DNA of 49,059 nt from an uncultured Alphaproteobacteria bacterium. GTDB lineage: Bacteria; Pseudomonadota; Alphaproteobacteria; Rs-D84. Positions within the stretch are counted from its first letter, which is position 1. Each line of letters opens with the position of its first letter. The position numbers and the translations under genes were made by a program. The stretch spans positions 1-49,059 of the forward strand of contig CAKQGH010000007.1 in the NCBI GenBank assembly GCA_934232895.1. Reading direction: 5' to 3'. Of the stretch, positions 26,728-34,441 are shown one piece after another. Below the pieces are notes generated by a model that worked only from the letters and a program-made list of their open reading frames with translations, did not search any database and was not told the DNA's origin.

Positions 26728-27187
26728 ATTGCCTTTTTTTACGAAATTCATCCAGTGATACAACGCGGCCTGGGTCGGGTACAGTTTCGGCGCGGTCGTC
26801 CAGTGGTAATTCCATATCATTGTCGGCGTCGGTAATGCTTTTCGGATGAAACGGCAAAATGAAATCAACCGATGGATCCTTGAATTCAACCAGTGCGGAA
26901 AATGGTACGCGAATAAAAAATGGCCGCCCGTCAAATGTCAATTGAACACCAAATTCTTTGTCCGACACATGCAGGTTATTATATGAATATTGCAACACAA
27001 TTGTCATAATATCTGGATAACGAATGCGCAAAAAATCGGGCAACACCACGCCCGGCGCGCGCGTTTTGAATGTTATGAAAAAATGCGTCCCGTCGCCCAG
27101 GCCATTTATTTGCGCGTGAATCAGTGCGTCTTTGACAACGGATTTTAATGCGTTATCCAATAAAGTTTGATAATCAATTTTTGCCAT
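26726..27187 (-). CDS. sspB: SspB-like ClpXP adaptor (alphaproteobacterial type)
   Basis: It probably tethers ssrA-tagged and other substrates to ClpXP. The 153-residue protein begins DYQTLLDNALKSVVKDALIHA, has the beta-rich substrate-binding core (GDGTHFFITFKTRAPGVVLPDFLRIRY split over about residues 32-60; LTFDGRPFFIRVPFSAL) and an acidic tail ending in a basic motif (VVSLDEFRKKRQ) like the ClpX-binding tail of SspB-alpha. It starts 3 nt after recF, with GGAG upstream of ATG 27187. The assignment is from overall pattern, not from a search. Confidence 0.8.
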   Translation of the reverse strand: MAKIDYQTLLDNALKSVVKDALIHAQINGLGDGTHFFITFKTRAPGVVLPDFLRIRYPDIMTIVLQYSYNNLHVSDKEFGVQLTFDGRPFFIRVPFSALVEFKDPSVDFILPFHPKSITDADNDMELPLDDRAETVPDPGRVVSLDEFRKKRQ

Positions 27188-27190
27188 ATC

Positions 27191-28273
27191 TTAATTCTCC
27201 GTCGCCAGTATATTATTTATTTCGCCATTTGTGCAAGTGACAAATACGGCGTCGGGCACATCGGTAAAAACGCCCTGTTCCAGACCTGTTGCCCAAACCT
27301 GGGCATCGGCGGCGCCCAGTTCGGCAAACAATCGCGCGCGCGCGGCGGCGTCCAGGTGGGCGGCGGCCTCGTCCAATAAAATCAGCGGGCGGCGGCCAGT
27401 TTTTACATGTATCAATTTTGCATGTGCCAAAATGATGTTTAACAGAACTGTTTTCTGTTGACCCGTGCTGGTCAAATGCGCCGGCAGACGCAGCGCCGAA
27501 TTAAACACCCCAAAATCAGATTTGTGTGGGCCGTCCAATACCATTTTATCGCCAATCAATTCGCGATTGTTTTTCAAATATTCCAAATACTCGCGTTCGG
27601 CGGCGGCGGCCGGCGCCCCGTCAATCAGCATTTTTTCAACCGTGCCCGTGACCGAAACCGCGCATCCATCCAGAAAATAATTTAATTCGCCGGCGTATCG
27701 TATGCGCGCATCGGCAATCGCAATTGCGGTGGCCGCAATTTGGCCGTCAATCGCGTTCAACCAATGCGCGTCGCGGCCGCTTTTAATTGCAAATGCGCGT
27801 TCCGATAATAATTTTGAAATGCGTGCCACGCGACCATTGTGTGCGGCATCAAAACTGGCGACCAGGCGGTCAAAAAATGCGCGACGATCGGCGGCACTGT
27901 CGACAAATAATCTGTCTTCGCGTGGGGTCAACCACACCATGCGCAATTGCGCGCCCACCTCTGATAATGTTGCATTGTCACCATCAATTCGTGCGCGGCG
28001 ATTTGTATCGCCTGGATTAAAATATACCGATATTTCGGTGTCGTCGGACAATACCGCAAAAACCGAAAATCCCCCCGTGCCGTCAAATCGCGCAATGTCG
28101 TTATACCCCGCCCCGCGCAGTCCCCGTTCACCAGACAACATTGATACGGCCTCGAGTACGGCGGTTTTTCCCGCACCATTTGGCCCGGTGATAATAACAT
28201 TGCGATGCCCGTGCGTTGCAATTCGCCCGGATTTATGATTACGAAAATCGGTCAATGTTATTGTTTCAATCAT
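27191..28273 (-). CDS. recF: DNA replication and repair protein RecF
   Basis: This SMC-like ATPase helps load RecA at gaps. The 360 residues have Walker A GPNGAGKT (about residues 30-37), the signature motif STGQQKTVLLNIIL and Walker B PLILLDEAAAHLD. RecF often neighbours dnaA-dnaN-gyrB, but here it pairs with sspB. A possible -10 (TAGTAT, minus strand, 28280-28285) lies only 6 nt from ATG 28273, consistent with a leaderless start, but no good -35 is seen. Confidence 0.94.
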   Translation of the reverse strand: MIETITLTDFRNHKSGRIATHGHRNVIITGPNGAGKTAVLEAVSMLSGERGLRGAGYNDIARFDGTGGFSVFAVLSDDTEISVYFNPGDTNRRARIDGDNATLSEVGAQLRMVWLTPREDRLFVDSAADRRAFFDRLVASFDAAHNGRVARISKLLSERAFAIKSGRDAHWLNAIDGQIAATAIAIADARIRYAGELNYFLDGCAVSVTGTVEKMLIDGAPAAAAEREYLEYLKNNRELIGDKMVLDGPHKSDFGVFNSALRLPAHLTSTGQQKTVLLNIILAHAKLIHVKTGRRPLILLDEAAAHLDAAARARLFAELGAADAQVWATGLEQGVFTDVPDAVFVTCTNGEINNILATEN

Positions 28274-28300
28274 GTCACAATACTAGGACAACTGGGGAAA

Positions 28301-28523
28301 AAGTTCAAATGCAAATTGTATATAGAGAGCAAAGAGCAATGGAGTGCGCCATCGGCGCACTTGTTTTGTTCCTGTTGCGGACTAAGTTCCCCTCTGGCGG
28401 AACCACCCACAAAATCTGACGATTTTGCAGGGCCCGGGTCGGGGTGGCACGCAGTGCCGGGGTGTCGTCATTGCTCTCTTTATCGCGGCGGAGCGCAGTG
28501 GAGACGGATGCTCTTTGCTCTCT
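28301..28523. repeat. Mosaic intergenic repeat 3
   Basis: Heptads AAGTTCA-like (28301-28314) and AGAGAGC/AAAGAGC (28324-28337) are followed by core B (GTGCGCC/GGCGCAC, about 28342-28360), the linker TTGTT..TGTTGCGG and a variant of the paired-hairpin module C (about 28385-28465). Then come GCTCTCT (28473-28479), core A in reverse (28480-28509) and GCTCTTT-GCTCTCT (28510-28523). It occupies most of the recF to tRNA-Cys gap; I see no credible gene in it. Confidence 0.75.
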
Positions 28524-28756
28524 AAAATAAAAACGCCGCAAGGGCGTTTTAATTTTTGGAGGCATGTCGCCGGAAAGTTCGCATCGCCGCACGCGGCGAC
28601 CGTTGCCGACGCAACTTGACTCACCACTCGTATGGTTTTTGCGGCGCATTTTTATAAATGCTTGCAAAAACTGACTCGTACGCGAACCGGCCGGTTCGAT
28701 GACTCCTGATTTCCAAAAATGAAAACGCCACAAGGGCGTTTTAATTTTTGGAGGCC
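28524..28756 (-). repeat. Duplicated tRNA-Cys 3' end plus terminator
   Basis: The segment at 28716-28756 (terminator hairpin AAACGCC/GGCGTTT, TTTTTGG, and the last bases of tRNA-Cys) recurs at 28524-28566 with one main base change (CCACAAGG versus CCGCAAGG). The copies are direct repeats about 190 bp apart. The minus-strand tRNA transcript can terminate at the first copy (stem at about 28726-28742). The roughly 150 bp between the copies holds inverted repeats (for example GCCGC/GCGGC near 28590) but no recognised gene. Confidence 0.7.
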
Positions 28757-28822
28757 TGGGTCGGAATCGAACCGGCATACAAGGATTTGCAGTCCTCTGC
28801 ATAACCACTCTGCCACCAGGCC
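28749..28822 (-). tRNA. tRNA-Cys (anticodon GCA)
   Basis: This is a complete cloverleaf on the minus strand: acceptor GGCCTGG / CCAGGCC, anticodon stem GAGGA/TCCTT with loop CTGCAAA (anticodon GCA), T-arm with loop TTCGATT, discriminator T and encoded CCA. Its promoter is at 28838-28866 and its terminator is in the duplicated segment at 28716-28756. Confidence 0.96.
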
Positions 28823-28837
28823 AAGTTCTGTGAACGC

Positions 28838-28866
28838 ATATTAGGCAAAAAAAAATTGTAATTCAA
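28838..28866 (-). promoter_or_regulatory. Promoter of tRNA-Cys
   Basis: On the minus strand, TTGAAT and TAATAT are separated by 17 nt, ending 15 nt before the tRNA. The region is shared with the divergent tolC promoter (TTGTAA 28856-28861 and TATAAT 28881-28886, spacing 19). Confidence 0.65.
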
Positions 28867-28914
28867 CAGAAAAATTATATTATAATATATGTTATTCAGA
28901 GCAAGAGAGAATGT

Positions 28915-30267
28915 ATGAGGAAAATATCACTGTTATTACTGTGTTTGGTGCCGTCGTTGGCGTTTGCTGCGCCTGATGATGATTGCGCCACGCGCACAAC
29001 TGTGCCGGCCGAACGCCTGAATTTACCCCAGGTGGTTGATTTGGGATTGTGCCGTAATCCGACAACGGCGGCATCGTATATGGCGTTGCAATCGGCACGA
29101 TTCGCAAAAAATGCCGGATATGCAAATTATTTGCCAAATGTGTCGGCATCTGCATCGGCATCATTACCATATCGAAACAAGGAATGGGGTGATTGGTCGT
29201 ATGGTGCGTCGTTATCGGCATCGTATTTGTTGTTTGATTTTGGCAAACGTCTGGCTGATGTGAATCAATTGACGGCATCGTGGCGTGCGGCCGGTTTTGA
29301 ATATGATGAAAATGTTCAAAATTACATATATGGCATAATTGGTGCATACTATAATTTATTGAATGCCGACGCCGATGTGAAAAGTGCTGAAAGTCTGCGC
29401 ACCGTGGCACAAACGGCGCGTGATACGGCATCGAAAAAATTCAAGGCGGGGTCTGTCGCCAAGGCCGATGTATTAAAGGCCGAAACCACATTGGCCAGTC
29501 GTAATTTGGACCTGGAACGCGCAAAAAACAATCGCGAGATTGCCAAGGGAACACTGCTGAGCAAACTGTCGTTCCCGGCAAACCAGAACATTGAAATTGC
29601 CGATATGCCATCGGAATTTGGTCGTGCGTCGGAAATTGAAAGTGTTGATGAATTGATACGCGTTGCCGAAAAACAGCGCCCTGACCTGTTGCGGGCGGCG
29701 GCAAACAAAGATGCCGCGTGGCATCGTCGTAATGCGTCGTTCTTGAAAAATTTGCCCAGCATTTCGGCATCGGGCTCGGTTTCGTGGAACGACACACCGT
29801 CTGAAAATTTCAATGCCGGCAGCGATAAAATCAGTGGCAGCATTGGCATCCGCGCGTCTATGCCAATATTTGCGGGGTTTGCAAATATGTATGGAATTCG
29901 CCAGGCCCAGGCAAATTATGATGCCGCAATTGAACAAGAACGCGCCACCAGCGATTCGGCCACACTGGATATATTTACGGCGTATCAAAACTATAAAACC
30001 GCCCAGACCGTGTTAAAACAGACCGAAACACTGTTGACATCGGCAACCGAGAGCGAGCGCGTCACGGCGGGCATGTACAAGGTTGGACGTGCAACAATGT
30101 TGGATTGGCAAACGGCGCAATCGGAATTGGTTGATGCACAAAAACAAAACAATGCCGCAAAATATGATTTGTTTACAAAACGTGCGGCGGTTGCATTGGC
30201 TGTTGGTGAAATCAAGGTAGGAATGGAAAAGGGAGAGAACACAAATGAAGCAGAAACAGAAGAATAA
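28915..30267 (+). CDS. tolC: TolC-family outer membrane efflux protein
   Basis: This trimeric outer-membrane channel completes an export system with the MacA/MacB proteins encoded next. The 450 residues start with a signal peptide (MRKISLLLLCLVPSLAFA, cleavage near residue 19). Two TolC repeats with long alpha-helical segments follow (LNADADVKSAESLRTVAQTA and NYKTAQTVLKQTE regions), and the Ala/Asn-rich beta-barrel segments alternate with them. The C-terminus is acidic. It overlaps macA by 23 nt. The substrate is unknown. Confidence 0.92.
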   Translation: MRKISLLLLCLVPSLAFAAPDDDCATRTTVPAERLNLPQVVDLGLCRNPTTAASYMALQSARFAKNAGYANYLPNVSASASASLPYRNKEWGDWSYGASLSASYLLFDFGKRLADVNQLTASWRAAGFEYDENVQNYIYGIIGAYYNLLNADADVKSAESLRTVAQTARDTASKKFKAGSVAKADVLKAETTLASRNLDLERAKNNREIAKGTLLSKLSFPANQNIEIADMPSEFGRASEIESVDELIRVAEKQRPDLLRAAANKDAAWHRRNASFLKNLPSISASGSVSWNDTPSENFNAGSDKISGSIGIRASMPIFAGFANMYGIRQAQANYDAAIEQERATSDSATLDIFTAYQNYKTAQTVLKQTETLLTSATESERVTAGMYKVGRATMLDWQTAQSELVDAQKQNNAAKYDLFTKRAAVALAVGEIKVGMEKGENTNEAETEE

Positions 30268-31465
30268 TGCAGTCACACCCGTGCGCCCATCGTTTGTGCG
30301 GCGCGTATTTCGGTGGATTTGGCGTAAAAAATGGTGGATTATAATCTTGGTCGCCGTTGTGTGGGGTGCGTTTGCACTGTTTGGTGGTGGTTCAGCAAAA
30401 GAAGAACCATTGGCAACATTGCCAATCAATCGTGGCGATATGCGCCAGGTTGTGACCGCAACCGGTGAAATTCAACCACTGAATACCGTGAATGTTGGTT
30501 CCCAGGTATCTGGCACCATTGAAAAATTATATGTTGATTATAATTCCAAGGTTAAAAAAGGCGATGTCTTGTTGGAAATAGAACCATCTGTATTACAGGC
30601 ACAGGTTGATGAAGCCAAGGCGTCACTGGTCAGTGCGGAATCGCAACGCAATTATGCAAAAAGTGAATATACCCGCAACAAAACACTGTATAACGCCGGT
30701 TTTATTTCGCGCGCCGAAATGGAACAGTCGCAAACCACATACGAACAGGCCGAACAATCGGTCAACCGTATGAAATCGCAATATGATCGTGCGGTCACAA
30801 ATTTAGGTTATGCAACAATTACATCGCCGGTTGATGGGACGGTCATCTCGCGCGAGGTTGATGTTGGTCAAACCGTTGCTGCATCGTTCCAGACACCTGA
30901 TTTGTTCAAAATTGCCGAAGACCTGTCCCAGATGCAGATTGAAACATCTGTATCCGAGGCCGACATCGGTGTTATCAAAGAAGGCCAACCTGTCACATTC
31001 ACCGTTGATGCGTACCCAGACCAAACATTTGACGGCATTGTTCGCCAGATTCGTTTGTCGCCAACCACAACATCTAATGTCGTTGTGTACACGGTTGTGA
31101 TTGATGTTGATAACTCTGATTTGCGTTTGATGCCGGGAATGACCGCATTTGTGACAATCGTTGTTTCAAATAAAACAGATGTGTTCAAGGTGCAAAATGC
31201 TGCGCTGGTTTTGCGTAAATTTGATGGCATTGTTGATAATGCGGGTGACGCAACACCAAACGACCACCTGGCGATTCAACGCGATGGAAAGATAATTTTG
31301 GTCCCGTATACCAAAGGCCTGGTGACGGCAACCGAAACAGAAATTATTTCCGATGAAATTCAGAATGGTGACCGTATTGTTATTGGGCGCACTGGACAAA
31401 AATCCACCAACACCACCAACCGTATGGGTGGTGGCCCGGGCGGACCCGGCGGTGGACCAATGTAG
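30245..31465 (+). CDS. macA: MacA/HlyD-family periplasmic adaptor
   Basis: This membrane-fusion protein bridges the MacB pump and the TolC channel. The 406 residues contain an N-terminal membrane helix (about residues 25-45, WWIIILVAVVWGAFALFGG) and the lipoyl-like barrel (NVGSQVSGTIEKLYVDYNSK). The coiled-coil hairpin spans about residues 115-180, with beta-barrel and membrane-proximal domains after it. The C-terminus is a Gly/Pro-rich tail (MGGGPGGPGGGPM). It overlaps tolC and is followed by a terminator, after which the macB genes have their own promoter. Confidence 0.9.
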   Translation: MKQKQKNNAVTPVRPSFVRRVFRWIWRKKWWIIILVAVVWGAFALFGGGSAKEEPLATLPINRGDMRQVVTATGEIQPLNTVNVGSQVSGTIEKLYVDYNSKVKKGDVLLEIEPSVLQAQVDEAKASLVSAESQRNYAKSEYTRNKTLYNAGFISRAEMEQSQTTYEQAEQSVNRMKSQYDRAVTNLGYATITSPVDGTVISREVDVGQTVAASFQTPDLFKIAEDLSQMQIETSVSEADIGVIKEGQPVTFTVDAYPDQTFDGIVRQIRLSPTTTSNVVVYTVVIDVDNSDLRLMPGMTAFVTIVVSNKTDVFKVQNAALVLRKFDGIVDNAGDATPNDHLAIQRDGKIILVPYTKGLVTATETEIISDEIQNGDRIVIGRTGQKSTNTTNRMGGGPGGPGGGPM

Positions 31466-31469
31466 GGAT

Positions 31470-31497
31470 AAAAAACGCACCGCATGGTGCGTTTTTT
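31470..31497 (+). terminator. Terminator after macA
   Basis: The stem AAAAACGCACC / GGTGCGTTTTT with a GCAT loop is followed by a long T run. It separates tolC-macA from the macB genes. Confidence 0.85.
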
Positions 31498-31499
31498 TA

Positions 31500-31528
31500 T
31501 TCGTTTGTTGCAAAAATGCGTGTATAAT
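31500..31528 (+). promoter_or_regulatory. Promoter of the macB genes
   Basis: A consensus TATAAT (31523-31528) has a weak -35 (TTCGTT) at 17 nt. It gives a short leader with GAGGGG before the ATG at 31548. Its presence after a terminator suggests that pump and adaptor levels are set separately. Confidence 0.5.
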
Positions 31529-31547
31529 ATACGGTCGAGGGGACAGA

Positions 31548-32270
31548 ATGAAAAAGACATCAGAAATCATTATATCGATGCAGGATATTTGTAAAAGTTT
31601 TCCTGTGGAACTGGGGGGCGAACAACAGGTTTTGTTTGACATAAATTTTGATGTGCACGCCCATGAATTTGTTGCAATTATGGGACCGTCGGGGTCTGGT
31701 AAATCCACTTGTATGAATATTATTGGTGCGCTGGATACACCGACATCTGGGGTATACGAATTATATGGTCGCGACATCACCAATATGACAGCCGATGAAT
31801 TGGCGGTTGTTCGAAACGAATATATTGGTTTCGTTTTCCAGCAATTTAATTTGTTATCTAAACGCAGCGTTCTGGATAATGTAATGTTGCCGTTGATGTA
31901 TCGTGGCCTGCCCATGGCGGAACGCGTGCGTCGTGCGCGTGAAATGTTGCACCGCGTTGGATTGGAAAAATTTGAATCGTATTTACCAACACAATTGTCG
32001 GGCGGTATGAAACAACGTGTGGCAATTGCGCGTGCATTGGCGGGGAACCCGAAACTGATTCTGGCGGATGAGCCGACCGGCGCATTGGACAGTAAAATGG
32101 GTAACGAGATTTTGAAATTCTTTACCGAATTAAATCGCGATTTGGGAATAACAATCGTTATGATTACGCACGAATTTGATATTGCAAAATATGCCGATCG
32201 TTTGATTCACATTCGCGACGGGCGCATAAATTACGATGGCAAAATGCCCAAAACCGATGACAAGTTGTAA
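31548..32270 (+). CDS. MacB-type ABC transporter ATP-binding protein
   Basis: This cytoplasmic ATPase powers the exporter. It has about 240 residues from ATG 31548, preceded by GAGGGG; the reading frame extends further left, but that part overlaps macA and the terminator. Walker A is GPSGSGKST, the signature is LSGGMKQR, Walker B is LILADEP and the switch is ITHEFD. It belongs to the LolD/MacB class. In E. coli MacB the ATPase and permease are fused; here they are two genes 12 nt apart. Confidence 0.92.
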   Translation: MKKTSEIIISMQDICKSFPVELGGEQQVLFDINFDVHAHEFVAIMGPSGSGKSTCMNIIGALDTPTSGVYELYGRDITNMTADELAVVRNEYIGFVFQQFNLLSKRSVLDNVMLPLMYRGLPMAERVRRAREMLHRVGLEKFESYLPTQLSGGMKQRVAIARALAGNPKLILADEPTGALDSKMGNEILKFFTELNRDLGITIVMITHEFDIAKYADRLIHIRDGRINYDGKMPKTDDKL

Positions 32271-32282
32271 TGGGGGTGTGAT

Positions 32283-33500
32283 ATGACTTTTAATGATATT
32301 TTCAAAGAATCGTGGTTATCCATCAGTGGAAATAAAGTTCGCTCGTTCTTGACCGTATTGGGTATTGTTATTGGCGTTATGGCGGTGGTGATTATGGTCG
32401 CTGTTGGTGAAACCGTGCAAAAACAGATTACAGACCAGTTTTCGTCGCTGGGCACCGGCACAATTATCATTCGTGCGGGCGCGGCGCAAACGGGTGGTGT
32501 GCGTACCGGTAATCGTCAAACACTGACCATTGATGATGCCGAATATATTGGAAAATTACCCGATGTTGCCGCGGTCAGCCCGGTGCAAAATTCTGGTGCC
32601 CAGGTTGTATATGGAAACAAAAACTGGTCTACATCAATGATGGGTGTGTACCCGGGTTATACCACCGTTCAAAACATAGAAATTGAAAAAGGTGCATTCT
32701 TTGATGCATCGGCGGTACGAAATGCGTCTACATACGCCGTAATTGGCCCCACAACGGCCGAAGAGTTGAACCTGCCTGACAATCCCATTGGAACGGTAAT
32801 TCGCGTTCAGAATACGCCTTTTGTCGTTATTGGCGTGACCAAGGCCAAGGGCGATTCCGCCATGGGCAGTCAAGACGATATGGTTATCATTCCAATCACG
32901 ACACTGAAAAAGCGTCTGTCGGGCAGTCGTTTCCCCAACGCTGTCCAGATGATTTCGTTGAAACTGTATTCCGATGCGGACAATACGTTGGTGATTGAAC
33001 AAATCACACAATTATTGCGCAGCCGCCATAAATTAAAGGATTCTGATGCCGACGATTTCCAGATTATGGATATGAAACAGGTCATGGAAACCATGAATAC
33101 GGTGACGGGATACATGAAAATGCTGTTGATTGCAATTGCGGCGGTGTCGCTGTTGGTTGGTGCAATTGGCATTATGAATATGATGTTGGTGTCGGTCGCC
33201 GAACGCACGCGCGAAATCGGTATACGCAAGGCCATTGGTGCCCGCGAACGCCAGATTATAATTCAATTCCTGTCCGAATCGATTCTGATTTCGTTTATGG
33301 GGTCAATGGCGGGGTTGCTGTTGGGGGTTGGCCTGTCCCAGGGCGTTGGGCGCCTGTGGATGGGATATAATGTTCCATTTTCAATTTGGCCACCGATTTT
33401 GGCGGTGTCGGTTGCGGTGATTGTTGGTCTGGCATCTGGTGTTGTGCCGGCATTAAAGGCCGCAAAATTAAACCCGATTGACAGCCTGAGACACGAATAA
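32283..33500 (+). CDS. MacB-type ABC transporter permease
   Basis: This FtsX-like inner-membrane permease has 405 residues: one N-terminal membrane helix (about 20-42, VLGIVIGVMAVVIMVAVG), a large periplasmic MacB-PCD domain (about 50-280), then three C-terminal helices (GAIGIMNMMLVSVAERTREIG and following). The TREIGIRKAIGAR segment is the typical coupling region. The gene ends the exporter cluster and is followed by a terminator at 33499-33525. Confidence 0.92.
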   Translation: MTFNDIFKESWLSISGNKVRSFLTVLGIVIGVMAVVIMVAVGETVQKQITDQFSSLGTGTIIIRAGAAQTGGVRTGNRQTLTIDDAEYIGKLPDVAAVSPVQNSGAQVVYGNKNWSTSMMGVYPGYTTVQNIEIEKGAFFDASAVRNASTYAVIGPTTAEELNLPDNPIGTVIRVQNTPFVVIGVTKAKGDSAMGSQDDMVIIPITTLKKRLSGSRFPNAVQMISLKLYSDADNTLVIEQITQLLRSRHKLKDSDADDFQIMDMKQVMETMNTVTGYMKMLLIAIAAVSLLVGAIGIMNMMLVSVAERTREIGIRKAIGARERQIIIQFLSESILISFMGSMAGLLLGVGLSQGVGRLWMGYNVPFSIWPPILAVSVAVIVGLASGVVPALKAAKLNPIDSLRHE

Positions 33501-33525
33501 AAATGCCCCATTCGGGGCATTTTTT
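33499..33525 (+). terminator. Terminator of the macB genes
   Basis: The stem AAAAATGCCCC / GGGGCATTTTT follows the stop codon, with a T run. Confidence 0.85.
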
Positions 33526-33660
33526 AGAGCATAGATAATAGAGCATAGATAATAGATAGTGCACCATTCAGCGTGCTTGTTTTATTCTCGTTGCGGCCTA
33601 AATTCCCCTTCGCTGGCGAAGGGGTGTCCACGCAGTGGACGGGGTAGTGGTGGTTCTCGC
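33524..33660. repeat. Mosaic intergenic repeat 4
   Basis: Five heptads of ATAGAGC/ATAGATA type (33524-33558) are followed by a weak core B (GTGCACC...AGCGTGC), the linker TTGTTTTATTCTCGTTGCGG, and the two-hairpin module C (CCCCTTCGCTGGCGAAGGGG, then TGTCCACGCAGTGGACGGGG, about 33603-33643). The hairpins of module C differ in sequence from the copies at 34401-34437 and 42541-42577 yet still pair. Confidence 0.75.
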
Positions 33661-33677
33661 TGGGCACAAATGGTCAC

Positions 33678-33706
33678 TTGTGTTTTCAACAAAACAATTG
33701 TATAAT
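33678..33706 (+). promoter_or_regulatory. Promoter of structured RNA copy 1
   Basis: TTGTGT (33678-33683) and TATAAT (33701-33706) are separated by 17 nt. Copy 2 has the same arrangement (TTGTTT, 17 nt, TATAAT), and in both the first hairpin begins 8 nt after the -10 box. Confidence 0.75.
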
Positions 33707-33712
33707 ATTCGT

Positions 33713-33891
33713 CGCAGTGATGTGTTGTCACTGTGGGGTGTAAGAACCTTGAACTTATGCATCCGCAGGGATGTAAAAAACTCCAACCGATGTGGTTGGA
33801 GGGCTCGTGAATATATTGAATAAACGGCACTATTTCATAAGTTATAGTTCTTAACCTCCAACCACCTGAATTTTTCTGGTGGTTTTCTTTT
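33713..33891 (+). ncRNA. Unrecognised structured RNA / leader attenuator, copy 1
   Basis: About 180 nt with a conserved architecture. Hairpin 1 is CAGTGA/TCACTG (33715-33733). A long-range two-part helix pairs 33741-33759 with 33836-33853 and encloses the rest. Hairpin 3 is CATCC/GGATG (33760-33773) and hairpin 4 is CTCCAACC/GGTTGGAG (33781-33801). A 28-nt unpaired block (33806-33833) is identical in copy 2. The terminator is AACCACC/GGTGGTT plus T-rich tract (33860-33891). GGTTGGAGG (33794-33802) can instead pair perfectly with CCTCCAACC (33855-33863), which would break both hairpin 4 and the terminator. The terminator ends 11 nt before an XRE-like ORF. I do not recognise the family; it may be a riboswitch-like leader, a standalone small RNA, or both. 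Confidence 0.8.
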
Positions 33892-33902
33892 TGGGGTGCA
33901 AT

Positions 33903-34136
33903 ATGAGAATTGGACTGGAAATAGAACAAATCCGCCAGGAATTGGGATTATCGGTTGTTTTTATGTGCAACGCAATGGATTTAACCACGGGCGAATATCA
34001 AAAACTGTTATGCGGGCGATACCGATTAAATATATTCCAATTGATTGGCTTTATCGGCGCAACTTGTCACCCCTTGCCATTGAACAAACACCCGTCGCTG
34101 CTCTATCCCGCCACGACACAAAGAAAAAATGGGTAA
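33903..34136 (+). CDS. Small XRE/Cro-like helix-turn-helix protein
   Basis: A 77-residue protein starting at ATG 33903 with GGGGTG upstream. The first 55 residues (MRIGLEIEQIRQELGLS...) have the length and pattern of an XRE-type HTH: helix 1 EIEQIRQELGL, a putative recognition segment TTGEYQKLLCGRYRLNIFQLIGFI. The tail is Pro-rich and unrelated to known domains. It lies directly after the terminator of the structured RNA, so its expression should need read-through or an alternative fold. The copy-2 locus keeps only the first codons (ATGAGAAT). The HTH assignment is by pattern and moderate in certainty. Confidence 0.6.
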   Translation: MRIGLEIEQIRQELGLSVVFMCNAMDLTTGEYQKLLCGRYRLNIFQLIGFIGATCHPLPLNKHPSLLYPATTQRKNG

Positions 34137-34437
34137 GTGATTTAGTGATATAGTGATAGAGTTTTAGAATGAAAAACTTGTCATTGCGAACGAAGTGAAG
34201 CAATCCAATATAAAGTTCCTGCGGGGCAATGGATACCGGCCTTCGCCGGTATGACGGAATAAAAACATTGTTCTCTTTATCGCGGCGGAGCGCCGGCGAA
34301 GACGGATGAACTTTGAACTCTGAACTTTGAACTTTTTATTGCGCCAACGGCGCAACCCATTGCTCTCTGCTCTCTGCGCTTTGCTCTCTATTAATACCCT
34401 CCCCGGCCGCTGCGCGGCCACCCCTCCGGTGGAGGGG
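34133..34437. repeat. Mosaic intergenic repeat 5
   Basis: In order: octads of GTGATATA type (34133-34159); module D, the palindrome-like CTTGTCATTGCGA...GAAGCAATCC (34177-34206); a hairpin ATACCGGC/GCCGGTAT (about 34231-34250); core A in reverse (about 34273-34307); four GAACTYT heptads (34308-34335); a short core B (GCGCC/GGCGC); four GCTCTYT-like heptads (34362-34389); and module C in reverse (about 34396-34437). No gene is seen between the XRE-like ORF and the infC terminator. Confidence 0.8.
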
Positions 34438-34441
34438 AATA

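Noticed and set aside
28567..28715. Second tRNA or pseudo-tRNA between the duplicated terminators
   Set aside because: A TTCGA-like T-loop string is present, but no acceptor, D-arm or anticodon stem can be folded around it.
28305..28808. 167-codon ORF on the minus strand across tRNA-Cys and repeats
   Set aside because: It reads through the tRNA and both duplicated terminators. Its composition is explained by those elements.
33635..33823. 62-codon ORF overlapping structured RNA copy 1
   Set aside because: It crosses the promoter and helices of the RNA and has no ribosome-binding site.
33713..33891. Assignment of the structured RNA to 6S RNA, tmRNA, SRP RNA or RNase P RNA
   Set aside because: It lacks the long closing helix of 6S, the tag ORF and tRNA-like ends of tmRNA, the GGAAG-type apex of SRP RNA and the conserved cores of RNase P RNA. 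A formal Rfam search would be needed to exclude other families.
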